A DNA stretch of 54,927 nucleotides, taken from positions 1 to 54,927 of the forward strand of contig JAQSXU010000015.1 of NCBI GenBank assembly GCA_029256485.1. Direction: 5' to 3'. Numbering within the stretch: position 1 is the first letter of the stretch; every line of letters begins with the position of its first letter. Below, in pieces: positions 35,053 to 43,432 of the stretch. The position numbers and the translations under genes are program-made. The notes under the pieces were generated by a model that saw only the letters and a list, made by a program, of their open reading frames with translations, searched no databases and had not been told where the DNA came from. This stretch comes from Clostridiaceae bacterium (GTDB taxonomy: Bacteria; Bacillota_A; Clostridia; Clostridiales; Clostridiaceae).

Positions 35053-35745
35053 TTATAACCTCCTCCTTCGTACCCACTGTATGAAAGTAATTGATACAAT
35101 TACTTTCATCATGTATAAAAATGCATTTTTGAAATTTAGATAACTTTCTCCAGACTTTCGGTCATCTATCTCAATCTGAACTTCCTTACAAACTATACCA
35201 TTTCTTATTAAAAAAACTATAGTATCAGGTTCCGGAGTATAGTCAATGTTCATAGCATACTCTTTTATAATGCTTTTATCGTAGAGACGCATTCCAGAAG
35301 TAGGATCAGAAATGTTGGTACCAGAGGTTATTTTAATCAATAAACTAATCAATGAGCTACCTAACATTCTTAAATTTCTAGGTTTTTTTCTATCGACGAA
35401 TCTTGAACCTATCACAATATTTGCTCCTGTACTTAATGCACATTCAAACAAGTTTTCTATGTACTCAGCCCTATGCTGTCCATCTCCATCATATTGTAAA
35501 GCATAGTCATAACCATTTTCATACGCATAAAGCATACCTGTTTGAAAAGCTCCGCTTAATCCAAGATTAACAGGTAAATCCAAAAAAAAGTATTCATTTT
35601 CTTGTAAAAGTTTTCTTGTATTATCAGTTGAACAGTCATTTACCACTATATAATCATATTCAGGATAATTTTGCGATAAATTTTCTACTACTTGTCTAAT
35701 ACTTAATTCTTCATTGTAAACTGGAATTATAATTAACTTTTTCAT
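35053..35745 (-). CDS. DPM1-like polyprenyl-phosphate glycosyltransferase (GT2)
   Basis: 230 residues, first gene of the reverse operon. Motifs are KKLIIIPVYNEELSIRQVV, YIVVNDCSTDNT, LPVNLGLSGAFQTGMLYA and the metal site QYDGDGQH, then GSRFVDRKKPRNLR and SDPTSGMRLYDKS, all typical of dolichyl/undecaprenyl-phosphate mannosyltransferases. There are no C-terminal transmembrane helices; the DUF2304 protein encoded immediately after may provide the membrane part. Together they would load a sugar on undecaprenyl phosphate for a GT-C enzyme, for which the plus-strand gene at 28239 is a candidate. Confidence 0.92.
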   Translation of the reverse strand: MKKLIIIPVYNEELSIRQVVENLSQNYPEYDYIVVNDCSTDNTRKLLQENEYFFLDLPVNLGLSGAFQTGMLYAYENGYDYALQYDGDGQHRAEYIENLFECALSTGANIVIGSRFVDRKKPRNLRMLGSSLISLLIKITSGTNISDPTSGMRLYDKSIIKEYAMNIDYTPEPDTIVFLIRNGIVCKEVQIEIDDRKSGESYLNFKNAFLYMMKVIVSITFIQWVRRRRL

Positions 35746-35917
35746 AAGATTATTAACCTATAAATATTCCGACATTTATTAACAAATAAAATTGTTTATT
35801 TACATATTATTATAAAGCTTTTTATTTATAATTTAAAGGATTAAATTTTTATATATTTTTGTTAGTTTGTGGATTATATAAATTTTTACCTCTGAAGTAT
35901 TGAATTTTACTTTAAAG
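35746..35917. other. AT-rich promoter region of the reverse operon
   Basis: Extremely AT-rich 172 bases between the reverse operon and the glycosyltransferase fragment. It must carry the minus-strand promoter, but so many TATAAT-like words occur that I cannot choose one. No terminator or gene seen. Confidence 0.45.
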
Positions 35918-36061
35918 GTTTTATTTATACCCGAAAGACTGGTATACTATAGAAGACATGGAGATAATGCTACTGTTTTAAAGAGGGATTCACTCAAACA
36001 ATCTTTAATTTGGAGAAAAAACCTTGCCTGGGAGCTTATAAAGCGCAGCATGTCAAAGTAA
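35918..36061 (+). pseudogene. 3' fragment of a GT2 gene duplicated from 27510-28208
   Basis: Forty-seven codons (VLFIPERLVYYRRHGDNATV, then LKRDSLKQSLIWRKNLAWEL) ending at TAA 36059. They match residues 187-232 of the glycosyltransferase at 27510 in 38 of 46 positions, and the DNA is equally close. The match begins abruptly at about 35916 and no start codon or 5' part exists. It is the broken end of a second gene copy and marks the right boundary of the AT-rich block. Confidence 0.9.
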
Positions 36062-36087
36062 AAGAATGTACTTTTTAGAGGTTAAAT

Positions 36088-36957
36088 ATGAAGATTTCAA
36101 TAATTATCGTCAGCTATAATACAAAACAACTCCTGGCTGACTGCATAAATTCCATAGAGAAAAATCTTTATAACTTTTCTTACGAGATTGTTGTTGTAGA
36201 CAATAATTCTGCAGATGGAAGCGCAGATATGCTTAAAGCAGAATATTCGCATGTTAAACTTATAGCAAATAACTATAATGCCGGATTTGCAAAGGCGAAT
36301 AATCAAGGCCTGGAGCTTTGCTCGGGAGACTATATTCTGCTGCTGAATTCCGATACTATTGTTTTGAAAGACGCAATAAGTACGCTTGTTGGTTTTATGG
36401 ACAGTCACAGCCATACGGCTATATGCGGACCAAAACTTTTAAATAGTGATATGACCTTGCAGCTGCCATGTAGAAGAGGATTCCCAAGGCTGATAAATTC
36501 TGTTTCATATTTTTCTGGTATTAGCAGGATATTTCCAAAAAGCAGGATATTCGGCAGTTACTTAATGACTTACATGGACAGCGGTATTAATCATGAAGTT
36601 GATGCGGTATCAGGCGCATGCCTGCTGATAAGGCGTAAGGTGCTATCGCAAATAGGAGGCCTGTTGGATGAGGCCTTTTTTATGCATTTTGAGGATATTG
36701 ATCTATGTTATAGGGCAAAGAAATCAGGCTACAAGGTATACTATATTCATAATTCGGAAGTCATTCATTTAAAGGGTCAGAGCAGTATTCTCAGAAGCTC
36801 GGGAGTTTCGAGGAATTTTTTTGATTCTGCACTTCTGTATTTCAAAAAGAATTACAGAAAAGAAAACCTTGCAGCATATCTTCTGATGACAGGGCTTATA
36901 AGAATAATGAAAAAAGTTTCACTTATTGCCGGGAGCTTTAAATTAAGGGACAGTTAA
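36088..36957 (+). CDS. Rhamnosyltransferase-like GT2 (WbbL type)
   Basis: 289-residue GT2 with ISIIIVSYNTKQLLADCINS, IVVVDNNSADGS, NNYNAGFAKANNQGLELCSG, LLLNSDTIV (metal site) and EAFFMHFEDIDLCYRAKKSG, the EDxD catalytic-base region of WbbL-like rhamnosyltransferases. AGAGG precedes the ATG, 26 bases after the upstream fragment's stop. Its last codons (DS and the stop) lie inside the left arm of the palindromic element at 36947-37104, so the natural C-terminus may have been altered by that insertion. Confidence 0.92.
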   Translation: MKISIIIVSYNTKQLLADCINSIEKNLYNFSYEIVVVDNNSADGSADMLKAEYSHVKLIANNYNAGFAKANNQGLELCSGDYILLLNSDTIVLKDAISTLVGFMDSHSHTAICGPKLLNSDMTLQLPCRRGFPRLINSVSYFSGISRIFPKSRIFGSYLMTYMDSGINHEVDAVSGACLLIRRKVLSQIGGLLDEAFFMHFEDIDLCYRAKKSGYKVYYIHNSEVIHLKGQSSILRSSGVSRNFFDSALLYFKKNYRKENLAAYLLMTGLIRIMKKVSLIAGSFKLRDS

Positions 36958-37104
36958 ATAATAAAACCCGATTTTGCAGTGAGAAAATTTTGGAAAGTGC
37001 AAGGCGGAGGAGGAAGCAATACTAGTCGTATTGCGCCCGACGACAACGATGCAATTTCGGAAATTAGCCACTGCAAAAATGGGAAGTTATTATTTAGCTG
37101 TTCC
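36947..37104. repeat. 158-bp MITE-like palindromic element
   Basis: Left arm 36947-36981 and right arm 37069-37104 are near-perfect inverted copies of each other, sharing TAAATAATAA and ATTTTGCAGTG blocks. A second hairpin, GCAATAC-TAGTC-GTATTGC, stands near the middle (37016-37034), preceded by GGCGGAGGAGGAA. The interior is clearly more GC-rich than the surrounding DNA and has no ORF. The design fits a small non-autonomous mobile element or a structured RNA; it appears once in this window. Confidence 0.7.
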
Positions 37105-37132
37105 TAAACATTACTAAAAGGAGTAGAGCTGT

Positions 37133-38023
37133 ATGATATTGGTTACCGGGGCTACTTCCCAGGTGGGCATTGTACTGGTTGGAAAGTTGTTGGAAAAGGG
37201 ACATAAAGTCAGGTGCTTTGTAAGAAAGACCAGCGATATTGACGCATTGGAGAGAGACGGTGTAGAATTTTCTTATGGGGATATTGAAGATTTACAAAGT
37301 CTCAGGACTGCGGTGCAAGGAGTTAGCAATATAGTCCATATTGCAGGAATTTGGAGGATCAAGGTTCTACTGGAGGCTTGTAGACAAGGAACTTTTATGG
37401 GTAGGTTAATATTCATTGGCTCTACCAGTAGATTTAAGAAACTTGACAGTATAGATCCACAAGAAAAGCTGCTTGCGCAGTTGATGAGTCAGGCTGAAGA
37501 ATTAATTACTGAAAGCGGGATGGATTACGTTATACTAAGACCAACGATGCTTTATGGACTGAATCGTGACAAAAACATATTACAGATTATTAAGTTTATG
37601 AAACGGTTCAGATTTTATCCTTTGATTGGAAGTGGGTTGGCATATAAGCAGCCTGTTTATGTCGGAGATGTAGCAGATGCAATAGAAAGCTGCCTGTCAA
37701 ATGAAGAAGTTGCCGGAAAGGATTATATTATAGCAGGTGCAGCGCCAATAAAACATAGGGAAATGCTTAAGGCCATCAAGAGAAACCTGCAATTTAGGAC
37801 ATTCATTCTTAGAGTTCCGATTTTTGCAGCCTATATTGCGGTTTTTGCTTATAAAATATTAAAACCTTCTTCATACATAAATTATGCCATGGTAAAGAGG
37901 GTCAATGAAGATATAAGCTATGATATCAGGCCGGCGCAAAGGGATTTCGGATATAGACCTGTAGGATTTGAAACTGGAGTCAGAAAACAGATAGATTACC
38001 TTACAAAAAATAATCTATTATAA
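37133..38023 (+). CDS. NAD(P)-dependent SDR, probable 4-keto-sugar reductase
   Basis: 296 residues beginning MILVTGATSQVGIVLVGKLL (Rossmann fold), with GDIEDLQSLRTAVQGVSNIV and VILRPTMLYGLNRDKNI. The usual YxxxK is not clear, as in NmrA-like or atypical SDRs. It stands directly before a phosphoglycosyltransferase and a 4,6-dehydratase, the same trio as WbpV-WbpL-WbpM, so it may reduce UDP-4-keto-6-deoxy-GlcNAc to a QuiNAc- or FucNAc-type sugar. Reaction is inferred from context. AAGGAG precedes the ATG. Confidence 0.78.
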   Translation: MILVTGATSQVGIVLVGKLLEKGHKVRCFVRKTSDIDALERDGVEFSYGDIEDLQSLRTAVQGVSNIVHIAGIWRIKVLLEACRQGTFMGRLIFIGSTSRFKKLDSIDPQEKLLAQLMSQAEELITESGMDYVILRPTMLYGLNRDKNILQIIKFMKRFRFYPLIGSGLAYKQPVYVGDVADAIESCLSNEEVAGKDYIIAGAAPIKHREMLKAIKRNLQFRTFILRVPIFAAYIAVFAYKILKPSSYINYAMVKRVNEDISYDIRPAQRDFGYRPVGFETGVRKQIDYLTKNNLL

Positions 38024-38079
38024 AGAAATAAAGAAAGATTTGTAGTTTAGATTAATTTATGGGAGAGGGGGGACAGGGT

Positions 38080-38667
38080 TTGAAGAGAATATTTGATATT
38101 ATGTTTTCTTCTTTACTTATTGTATTATTAATTCCTGTTTTTTTAGTATTGAGTATTTTAGTCAAGGTAACATCAAGGGGCCCGGTTTTATTCAAACAAA
38201 GGCGTATAGGAAAAGAAAAAACAGAGTTTTACATATATAAATTCCGTACCATGTATCTGGAAACTCCTAAAAATATGCCAACCCATCTTTTAAAAAATCC
38301 GGACAAGTATATTACGCCTGTAGGTAAACTCCTGAGAAAAACCAGTCTGGATGAATTGCCACAACTTATCAATATAATAAAAGGTGAGATGAGTTTTGTT
38401 GGGCCAAGACCTGCGTTATTTAATCAATATGACTTAATTTCTCTGAGAGATGAACAGGGAGTTAACTATTTCAGGCCCGGTGTAACAGGTTGGGCGCAGA
38501 TCAACGGCAGGGACGAATTGGAAATACCTGAGAAAGTAAAATTCGATAGTTATTACATAAAAAATCAATCCTTGTGGTTTGATATTAAAATAATATTTAT
38601 AACATTTTATAAAGCATTATTCGGTTATGGAGTAGTCGAGGGAAAACGTACACTGGAAAAAGTATAA
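38080..38667 (+). CDS. Initiating phosphoglycosyltransferase (bacterial sugar transferase family)
   Basis: 195-residue monotopic phosphoglycosyltransferase (PglC/WbpL/WcaJ C-terminal type) that moves a sugar-1-phosphate from a UDP-sugar to undecaprenyl phosphate, starting lipid-linked oligosaccharide assembly. It has KRIFDIMFS and a re-entrant hydrophobic helix, KQRRIGK, YKFRTM, the catalytic Asp-Glu in KTSLDELPQL, FVGPRPAL and FRPGVTGWAQINGRD. TTG 38080 (MKRIFDI) is chosen because the family begins there and a G-rich site lies just upstream; ATG 38059 would add seven unusual Gly-rich residues. Confidence 0.92.
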   Translation: MKRIFDIMFSSLLIVLLIPVFLVLSILVKVTSRGPVLFKQRRIGKEKTEFYIYKFRTMYLETPKNMPTHLLKNPDKYITPVGKLLRKTSLDELPQLINIIKGEMSFVGPRPALFNQYDLISLRDEQGVNYFRPGVTGWAQINGRDELEIPEKVKFDSYYIKNQSLWFDIKIIFITFYKALFGYGVVEGKRTLEKV

Positions 38668-38722
38668 GAATTATCTTCAATATTAAAATTTAGTAACATT
38701 TCATTATTTTTCTATATATATT

Positions 38723-38731
38723 TGTTATAAT
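38723..38731 (+). promoter_or_regulatory. Extended -10 promoter before the 4,6-dehydratase gene
   Basis: TGTTATAAT (TG-N-TATAAT) 61 bases upstream of the start, with no good -35 box. It would allow the dehydratase gene to be expressed apart from the upstream glycan genes. Confidence 0.45.
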
Positions 38732-38791
38732 AGAAGCAATATCTGTATTATTTTGGGTTATGTGTATCATTATTGGAGGTTGGAGTTTCAC

Positions 38792-40648
38792 ATGAAAAGA
38801 AAAATTCGAAATAAGCTTTTAATGCTTCTTGATATGGTACTCATATGTGTTTCAATTCTTTTTGCTTATATGTTAAGATTTATAGATGGAAGCTTTTCAG
38901 ATATTGACGGTGTATTGCAAAGTCAGATAAAAAATGAAATTGTTCACATAATGATAGTTGCATTGATAGTAAAACTGATAGGCTTCTCACTTTTAAAACT
39001 ATATAGCAGTTTGTGGGAATATGCAGGATTACACGAAGTAAGCTACATACTTTTGGCATCTCTACTTTGCAATTCAATAATGCAGGGATATATATTCGTT
39101 ATGCAACTGCATGTACCAAGAGGTATTTTCATTATAACAATGCTTACAGATATATTTCTTATAGGTGGTGCAAGATTTGCATATAGAATGTTCAGAAGAA
39201 TAATTATGGGAGAAATGATCCGCTTTTCCAATGCAAAACGGATATTAGTGGTTGGTGGCGGAGATACGGGTGCAACAGTTATTAAAGAATTAAAAAGACA
39301 TCCTGAAATGAAGAGCCTTCCTGTCGCTATTATTGACAATGATGTTATTAAAGTAGGCAAAAGTATCAATGGTGTTCCGATTGTAGGAAACGACGACTAT
39401 TTATCCAGTGCACTGGATAAATATGATGTAGATGAAGTTATCGTGGCTATACCTTCAGCTGACAATAAAAAAATAAGTTATATCTTTGAACAATGTTCTA
39501 TAAGGGAATGTAAAGTAAAAATACTTCCCTCGGTTACTCAAATTATAGATGAAGCGGTGCTGATTCAAAAAATCAGAGATGTATCTATAGAGGACCTGCT
39601 TCAAAGAGAGCCGGTTGTTATGGATTTAGAGGAAATAAGTTTATACATTGCCGACAAAACCGTTATGATTACCGGTGGCGGTGGTTCAATTGGTTCAGAA
39701 CTGTGCAGGCAGGTTGCTGCTTTTTCACCAAAACAGCTTATAATACTGGATAATTACGAGAATAATGCCTATGATATACAGAATGAACTCTTAACATACT
39801 ACCCTGATTTAAATCTGGTTACAGTTATAGCCAATATCAGAGAGAAAATACGCTTGGAGAATGTATTTAAAACTTACAAGCCTGAAATAATATTTCATGC
39901 CGCTGCTCACAAGCATGTCCCACTCATGGAAGCAAATCCGACAGAAGCCATCAAGAACAATATATTCGGAACACTAAATGTAGCTGAATGCGCCGACAAA
40001 TTCGGTGCAAAGCGTTTTGTCATGATATCCACCGACAAGGCGGTAAATCCCACAAATATCATGGGTGCCACCAAAAGAGTAGCTGAAATGATAATCCAGG
40101 CACTCTCAAAACATAGCAAAACTGAGTTTGTTGCGGTCAGATTCGGAAACGTACTGGGCAGCAACGGCAGTGTCATCCCCTTATTTAAAAAGCAGATAGA
40201 GCAGGGTGGGCCTGTTACTGTTACAGACCCTGAAATTATCAGGTATTTTATGACCATTCCCGAAGCAGTTCAGCTTGTGCTTCAGGCAGGTGCGATGGCT
40301 GAGGGAGGGGAAATCTTCGTGCTTGATATGGGTGAACCAGTCAAGATTTATGAACTAGCCAGAAACCTTATTAAGTTGTCAGGCTTTGAACCTGACGTGG
40401 ATATTAAAATTGAATTTACGGGTTTAAGACCCGGCGAAAAGTTGTATGAGGAACTGCTGCTTGCTGAAGAGGGTATTGAGGCTACCAAAAATAACAAGAT
40501 ATATGTGGCCAAGCCTTTACATACCGACCTTGCGATCCTCCGGCGTGAAATTGATTGTCTGAAGGATATTATTACAAACGATGCAGATCAGGTTAGGGAT
40601 TATATGAAAATTATAGTCCCCAATTACGACTATAAGGATATTATTTAG
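38792..40648 (+). CDS. PglF/WbpM/CapD-like nucleotide-sugar 4,6-dehydratase
   Basis: 618-residue membrane-bound dehydratase converting UDP-GlcNAc to the UDP-4-keto-6-deoxy sugar. Residues 1-140 hold four membrane helices, about 145-270 a CoA-binding-like Rossmann domain (ILVVGGGDTGAT), and from about 290 the extended SDR catalytic domain with TGGGGSIGSELCRQ, AAAHKHVPLMEANP, STDKAVNPTNIMGATKR and RFGNVLGSNGSVIPLF. The usual SDR Tyr is Met in MGATK, as in PglF/FlaA1-type enzymes that use this motif. ATG 38792 behind TGGAG is preferred over 38753. It supplies the substrate for the SDR and the phosphoglycosyltransferase upstream. Confidence 0.94.
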   Translation: MKRKIRNKLLMLLDMVLICVSILFAYMLRFIDGSFSDIDGVLQSQIKNEIVHIMIVALIVKLIGFSLLKLYSSLWEYAGLHEVSYILLASLLCNSIMQGYIFVMQLHVPRGIFIITMLTDIFLIGGARFAYRMFRRIIMGEMIRFSNAKRILVVGGGDTGATVIKELKRHPEMKSLPVAIIDNDVIKVGKSINGVPIVGNDDYLSSALDKYDVDEVIVAIPSADNKKISYIFEQCSIRECKVKILPSVTQIIDEAVLIQKIRDVSIEDLLQREPVVMDLEEISLYIADKTVMITGGGGSIGSELCRQVAAFSPKQLIILDNYENNAYDIQNELLTYYPDLNLVTVIANIREKIRLENVFKTYKPEIIFHAAAHKHVPLMEANPTEAIKNNIFGTLNVAECADKFGAKRFVMISTDKAVNPTNIMGATKRVAEMIIQALSKHSKTEFVAVRFGNVLGSNGSVIPLFKKQIEQGGPVTVTDPEIIRYFMTIPEAVQLVLQAGAMAEGGEIFVLDMGEPVKIYELARNLIKLSGFEPDVDIKIEFTGLRPGEKLYEELLLAEEGIEATKNNKIYVAKPLHTDLAILRREIDCLKDIITNDADQVRDYMKIIVPNYDYKDII

Positions 40649-40808
40649 TGAAAAATCATACAAATTAAAAAATGTCTAGTATTATATTATGTCTGAAATT
40701 ATATTAGTCTTAAGCTTAAGAGGAAAAGAAGGGAGGTAGCTGCGTAAAGCTAGCTGTGGTTAGCAAAAAACAAATTGCAAATCGATTTTATTTGCGCAGC
40801 AGGAAATA

Positions 40809-42101
40809 TTGATACATAAAAACAGAAGGTTACATATATGCTTGCTAATTATTTTAGCTCTGACATTTCATGTGCAGGGTGTCTCTATAGCAGCAGACAG
40901 TGGTAGTGGCAATCAAAAAAACAATAATGCTTCACAGCCATTAAAGTTATCTCTGGAAGACGCAATAAAAAAAGGAGTCGCCAATGATCCCGGTTTAACT
41001 TCAATGGATATATCAATTAAAAAAATGTGGAGAGTAACTGATGAGGATAAATCTTTTAAGGAAATATCCAATAATACGCAGAGCGAGCTGGATGAACTGG
41101 ATGAATACTATAAATTGTCTGAGAGAAAGAGACTCTATGACAATCTGACTAATTTTGAAGAAGAGCTGATTGTTAAATACCGGGATAAATATGGGGATGC
41201 ACCCTATTACAGGGAGACGCTTTATGAGAATTATTTAAACGGCAGGGCTTTTTCGAATTACTCCTCCTGGCTGCAAATATTGAGCCTGAAGGATACCTAT
41301 GATACAAGCAAGACAAAGTCGGAAGTAGAAATTCGAAAGTGGTATTATAATGTTCTTAATGCAACTGAAGTATATGAGTATATTGAAGGTTCCGTTAAAA
41401 CAATTGAGAAACAATACACTGGTATAGTTCTTGCGTACGAAAAAGGTTTTGCTTCTGAAATGGACAAATACCAGATTGAGGTATCACTCGAGCAAAGCAG
41501 GTTGCAACTTAAAAAGGTTAAAAGGTTAAAAGAAGTTGAGGAAATGTTATTAAAGCAGATGTGTGGTATAGAACCTTCCCAGTCAATAGAGTTAACAAGT
41601 AGGGATGCAGGCTTGAATAAGGAGTACAGTCTTGATACATATAAAAATTATTGTGATAAAGCTCTGGCGAATAGAAGTGAAGTGGTAAATGCAAAACTTA
41701 AGTTGGAAGTTTACAAAAAAGAACTGGGATACTACGATGAGTACATAAAACAAAAGTATGCGTTTGACCGTTTAAATCTTCAGCAACAGGTAGAAGATGC
41801 CGAATTTGCTGTAACTCAAAATATTTTAGAAGTTACAAGTGATATTCAAGCTGCATACACTGCAGTTAAGTCTGTTCAAAGTGAAATGGAAATTCAAAAG
41901 AGAAATGCTCAAAATAAAAAATTTGATTACAATATTGCAGAGAAAAAGTACTCTCTGGGACAGATAAGCCTTATTGATTTATGGAATGCCAAGGACGCAG
42001 CAAATAGCGCTGATATAGATTACAAAGATTCTCAGAGAAACATGGATTACAGCTTGTACAAACTTGAGCTTGCCTGTACACTTGGCCCTGCTTACAATTG
42101 A
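40809..42101 (+). CDS. TolC-like exported coiled-coil protein, first copy
   Basis: 430 residues with a signal peptide (LHICLLIILALTFHVQG, about 1-28), a linker, then KLSLEDAIKKGVANDPGL, the entry motif of TolC/OEP family proteins. Long coiled coils follow (EYIEGSVKTIEKQYTGIVLA, LKKVKRLKEVEEMLLKQM) and the C-terminal repeat half ends FDYNIAEKKYSLGQISLIDL, the second OEP signature. Start TTG 40809 after AGGA. TolC proteins form outer-membrane channels in Gram-negatives; the rest of this window looks monoderm, so the role here is unclear. A second member follows 38 bases on. Confidence 0.75.
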   Translation: MIHKNRRLHICLLIILALTFHVQGVSIAADSGSGNQKNNNASQPLKLSLEDAIKKGVANDPGLTSMDISIKKMWRVTDEDKSFKEISNNTQSELDELDEYYKLSERKRLYDNLTNFEEELIVKYRDKYGDAPYYRETLYENYLNGRAFSNYSSWLQILSLKDTYDTSKTKSEVEIRKWYYNVLNATEVYEYIEGSVKTIEKQYTGIVLAYEKGFASEMDKYQIEVSLEQSRLQLKKVKRLKEVEEMLLKQMCGIEPSQSIELTSRDAGLNKEYSLDTYKNYCDKALANRSEVVNAKLKLEVYKKELGYYDEYIKQKYAFDRLNLQQQVEDAEFAVTQNILEVTSDIQAAYTAVKSVQSEMEIQKRNAQNKKFDYNIAEKKYSLGQISLIDLWNAKDAANSADIDYKDSQRNMDYSLYKLELACTLGPAYN

Positions 42102-42139
42102 AGAATAACTAGATTAATTAAAGAAAAGATGGTGTTTGT

Positions 42140-43276
42140 ATGAAAATAAAACTTAAACTAAGAAATATAATAATGGGATTAATTATATTTGGTATTACAT
42201 TTTCAGCATCTTTCGCTGTGACGGTTGAGGCAGCAGGTGCGGAGAATATGACTAAAATTTTCAGCCTGGACAGCTTCATTGCAGAAGTAATAAATACAAA
42301 TTCTGAAATCAAGCTTCTGGACAATCAGTTAGTAATACAGGAAAAGCGTTATAAAAATGCGGTTGACAATGCTGAAAATCAAAAGCTGTATGATGAGAAT
42401 CCAGGTAAAGATATGGCAGAAACTAAAAGAAATATTTTATTATACCCTCTGCAAGTGAAAAACAGGTTAGGAGAGCTGAAATGGGAGAAGCAAAATAAAG
42501 TTATGACCATAAAAGCTGATGCTTTAAAGCTGTATTATCAGCATGTATATAAGCGGTATGAGATTGATTCACAAACGAAGTCAGTAGAAAAAGCAAAGAC
42601 CGAATTGGCTATTGCAAAGGAAAAAGTAAAACTTGGAAAGATAAGCAGCTTGTCGATAGGGCAGAGTGAGAATACTGTAGAACTGGCAAATCAAAAACTT
42701 GATAAATTAAACTCAGAGCTTATAGCTATAGAAATGAAAATTAATTCATTGTTAAATTATGATTTAAACCAAAAGCTTAAATTCAATACTGAAACAATCA
42801 AGGTTGACGAATATAAAATAAATGATATTGAAGCTCTTATTGAAAAAAGAAAGCTGGAGAGCAATTCAATAGCACAACTGCAGAGACAGATGGAAGAAGC
42901 CAAGATAGATGCTTATGCAGAATCATACAGCAGGGGAAGTATAGCATCAAGTTATGAATTACTTCAGGATAAACCAAAAGAATTGGAAAATCAAATTGAG
43001 AATGAGAAATTTAAAATAGAATCAAAGGTCAGAAATGATTATATTGGTATCTTAAATTCCTATGATGATATCACTATCGAAAAACTATCCTATGATTTGA
43101 ACCTGAAACTTTTTGATGTAGCCGAAAAAAAATATAAACAGGAAATGATAAGCTATTTAGATTATTTAAAGGCTGCTGAAGACAAGGAAAATGCAATGAT
43201 CAAGTATGATCAGGCTCAATTAAGTTATCTTACTGCGGTATTGGATTTCAAATTATATATTGAGCAGCTGCAATAA
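42140..43276 (+). CDS. TolC-like exported coiled-coil protein, second copy
   Basis: 378 residues with a signal peptide (IIMGLIIFGITFSASFAVTV, cleavage likely after VEA), then FSLDSFIAEVINTNSEIKLL as the OEP-type opening. Extended coiled-coil helices follow, including KVKLGKISSLSIGQSENTVE and the matching second-half signature KYKQEMISYLDYLKAAEDKE. The two-fold repeat of helix pairs is TolC-like. It is weakly similar in layout to the gene before it, suggesting old duplication. Located directly upstream of walR. It may span or organise the thick wall rather than an outer membrane; function unknown. Confidence 0.72.
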   Translation: MKIKLKLRNIIMGLIIFGITFSASFAVTVEAAGAENMTKIFSLDSFIAEVINTNSEIKLLDNQLVIQEKRYKNAVDNAENQKLYDENPGKDMAETKRNILLYPLQVKNRLGELKWEKQNKVMTIKADALKLYYQHVYKRYEIDSQTKSVEKAKTELAIAKEKVKLGKISSLSIGQSENTVELANQKLDKLNSELIAIEMKINSLLNYDLNQKLKFNTETIKVDEYKINDIEALIEKRKLESNSIAQLQRQMEEAKIDAYAESYSRGSIASSYELLQDKPKELENQIENEKFKIESKVRNDYIGILNSYDDITIEKLSYDLNLKLFDVAEKKYKQEMISYLDYLKAAEDKENAMIKYDQAQLSYLTAVLDFKLYIEQLQ

Positions 43277-43367
43277 TTTAGCAGAAAAAACATGCAACAT
43301 TTTTCACACATATTACGTCTAAATTACAGTATTGCCAAAATATTAATTTTCCATTACAAGTATTAAG

Positions 43368-43376
43368 TGATATAAT
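43368..43376 (+). promoter_or_regulatory. Extended -10 promoter of walR
   Basis: TGATATAAT lies 57 bases before the walR start, preceded by an AT-rich tract without a good -35 box. There is no terminator between it and the TolC-like gene, so read-through is also possible. Confidence 0.5.
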
Positions 43377-43432
43377 TCAACTGAGGGTTCCGGATTAATC
43401 ACCAATAAAATTTTTTGTTAGGGGTGTATTTT

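Noticed and set aside
39907..40257. 116-codon minus-strand ORF
   Set aside because: Shadow of the catalytic domain of the 4,6-dehydratase.
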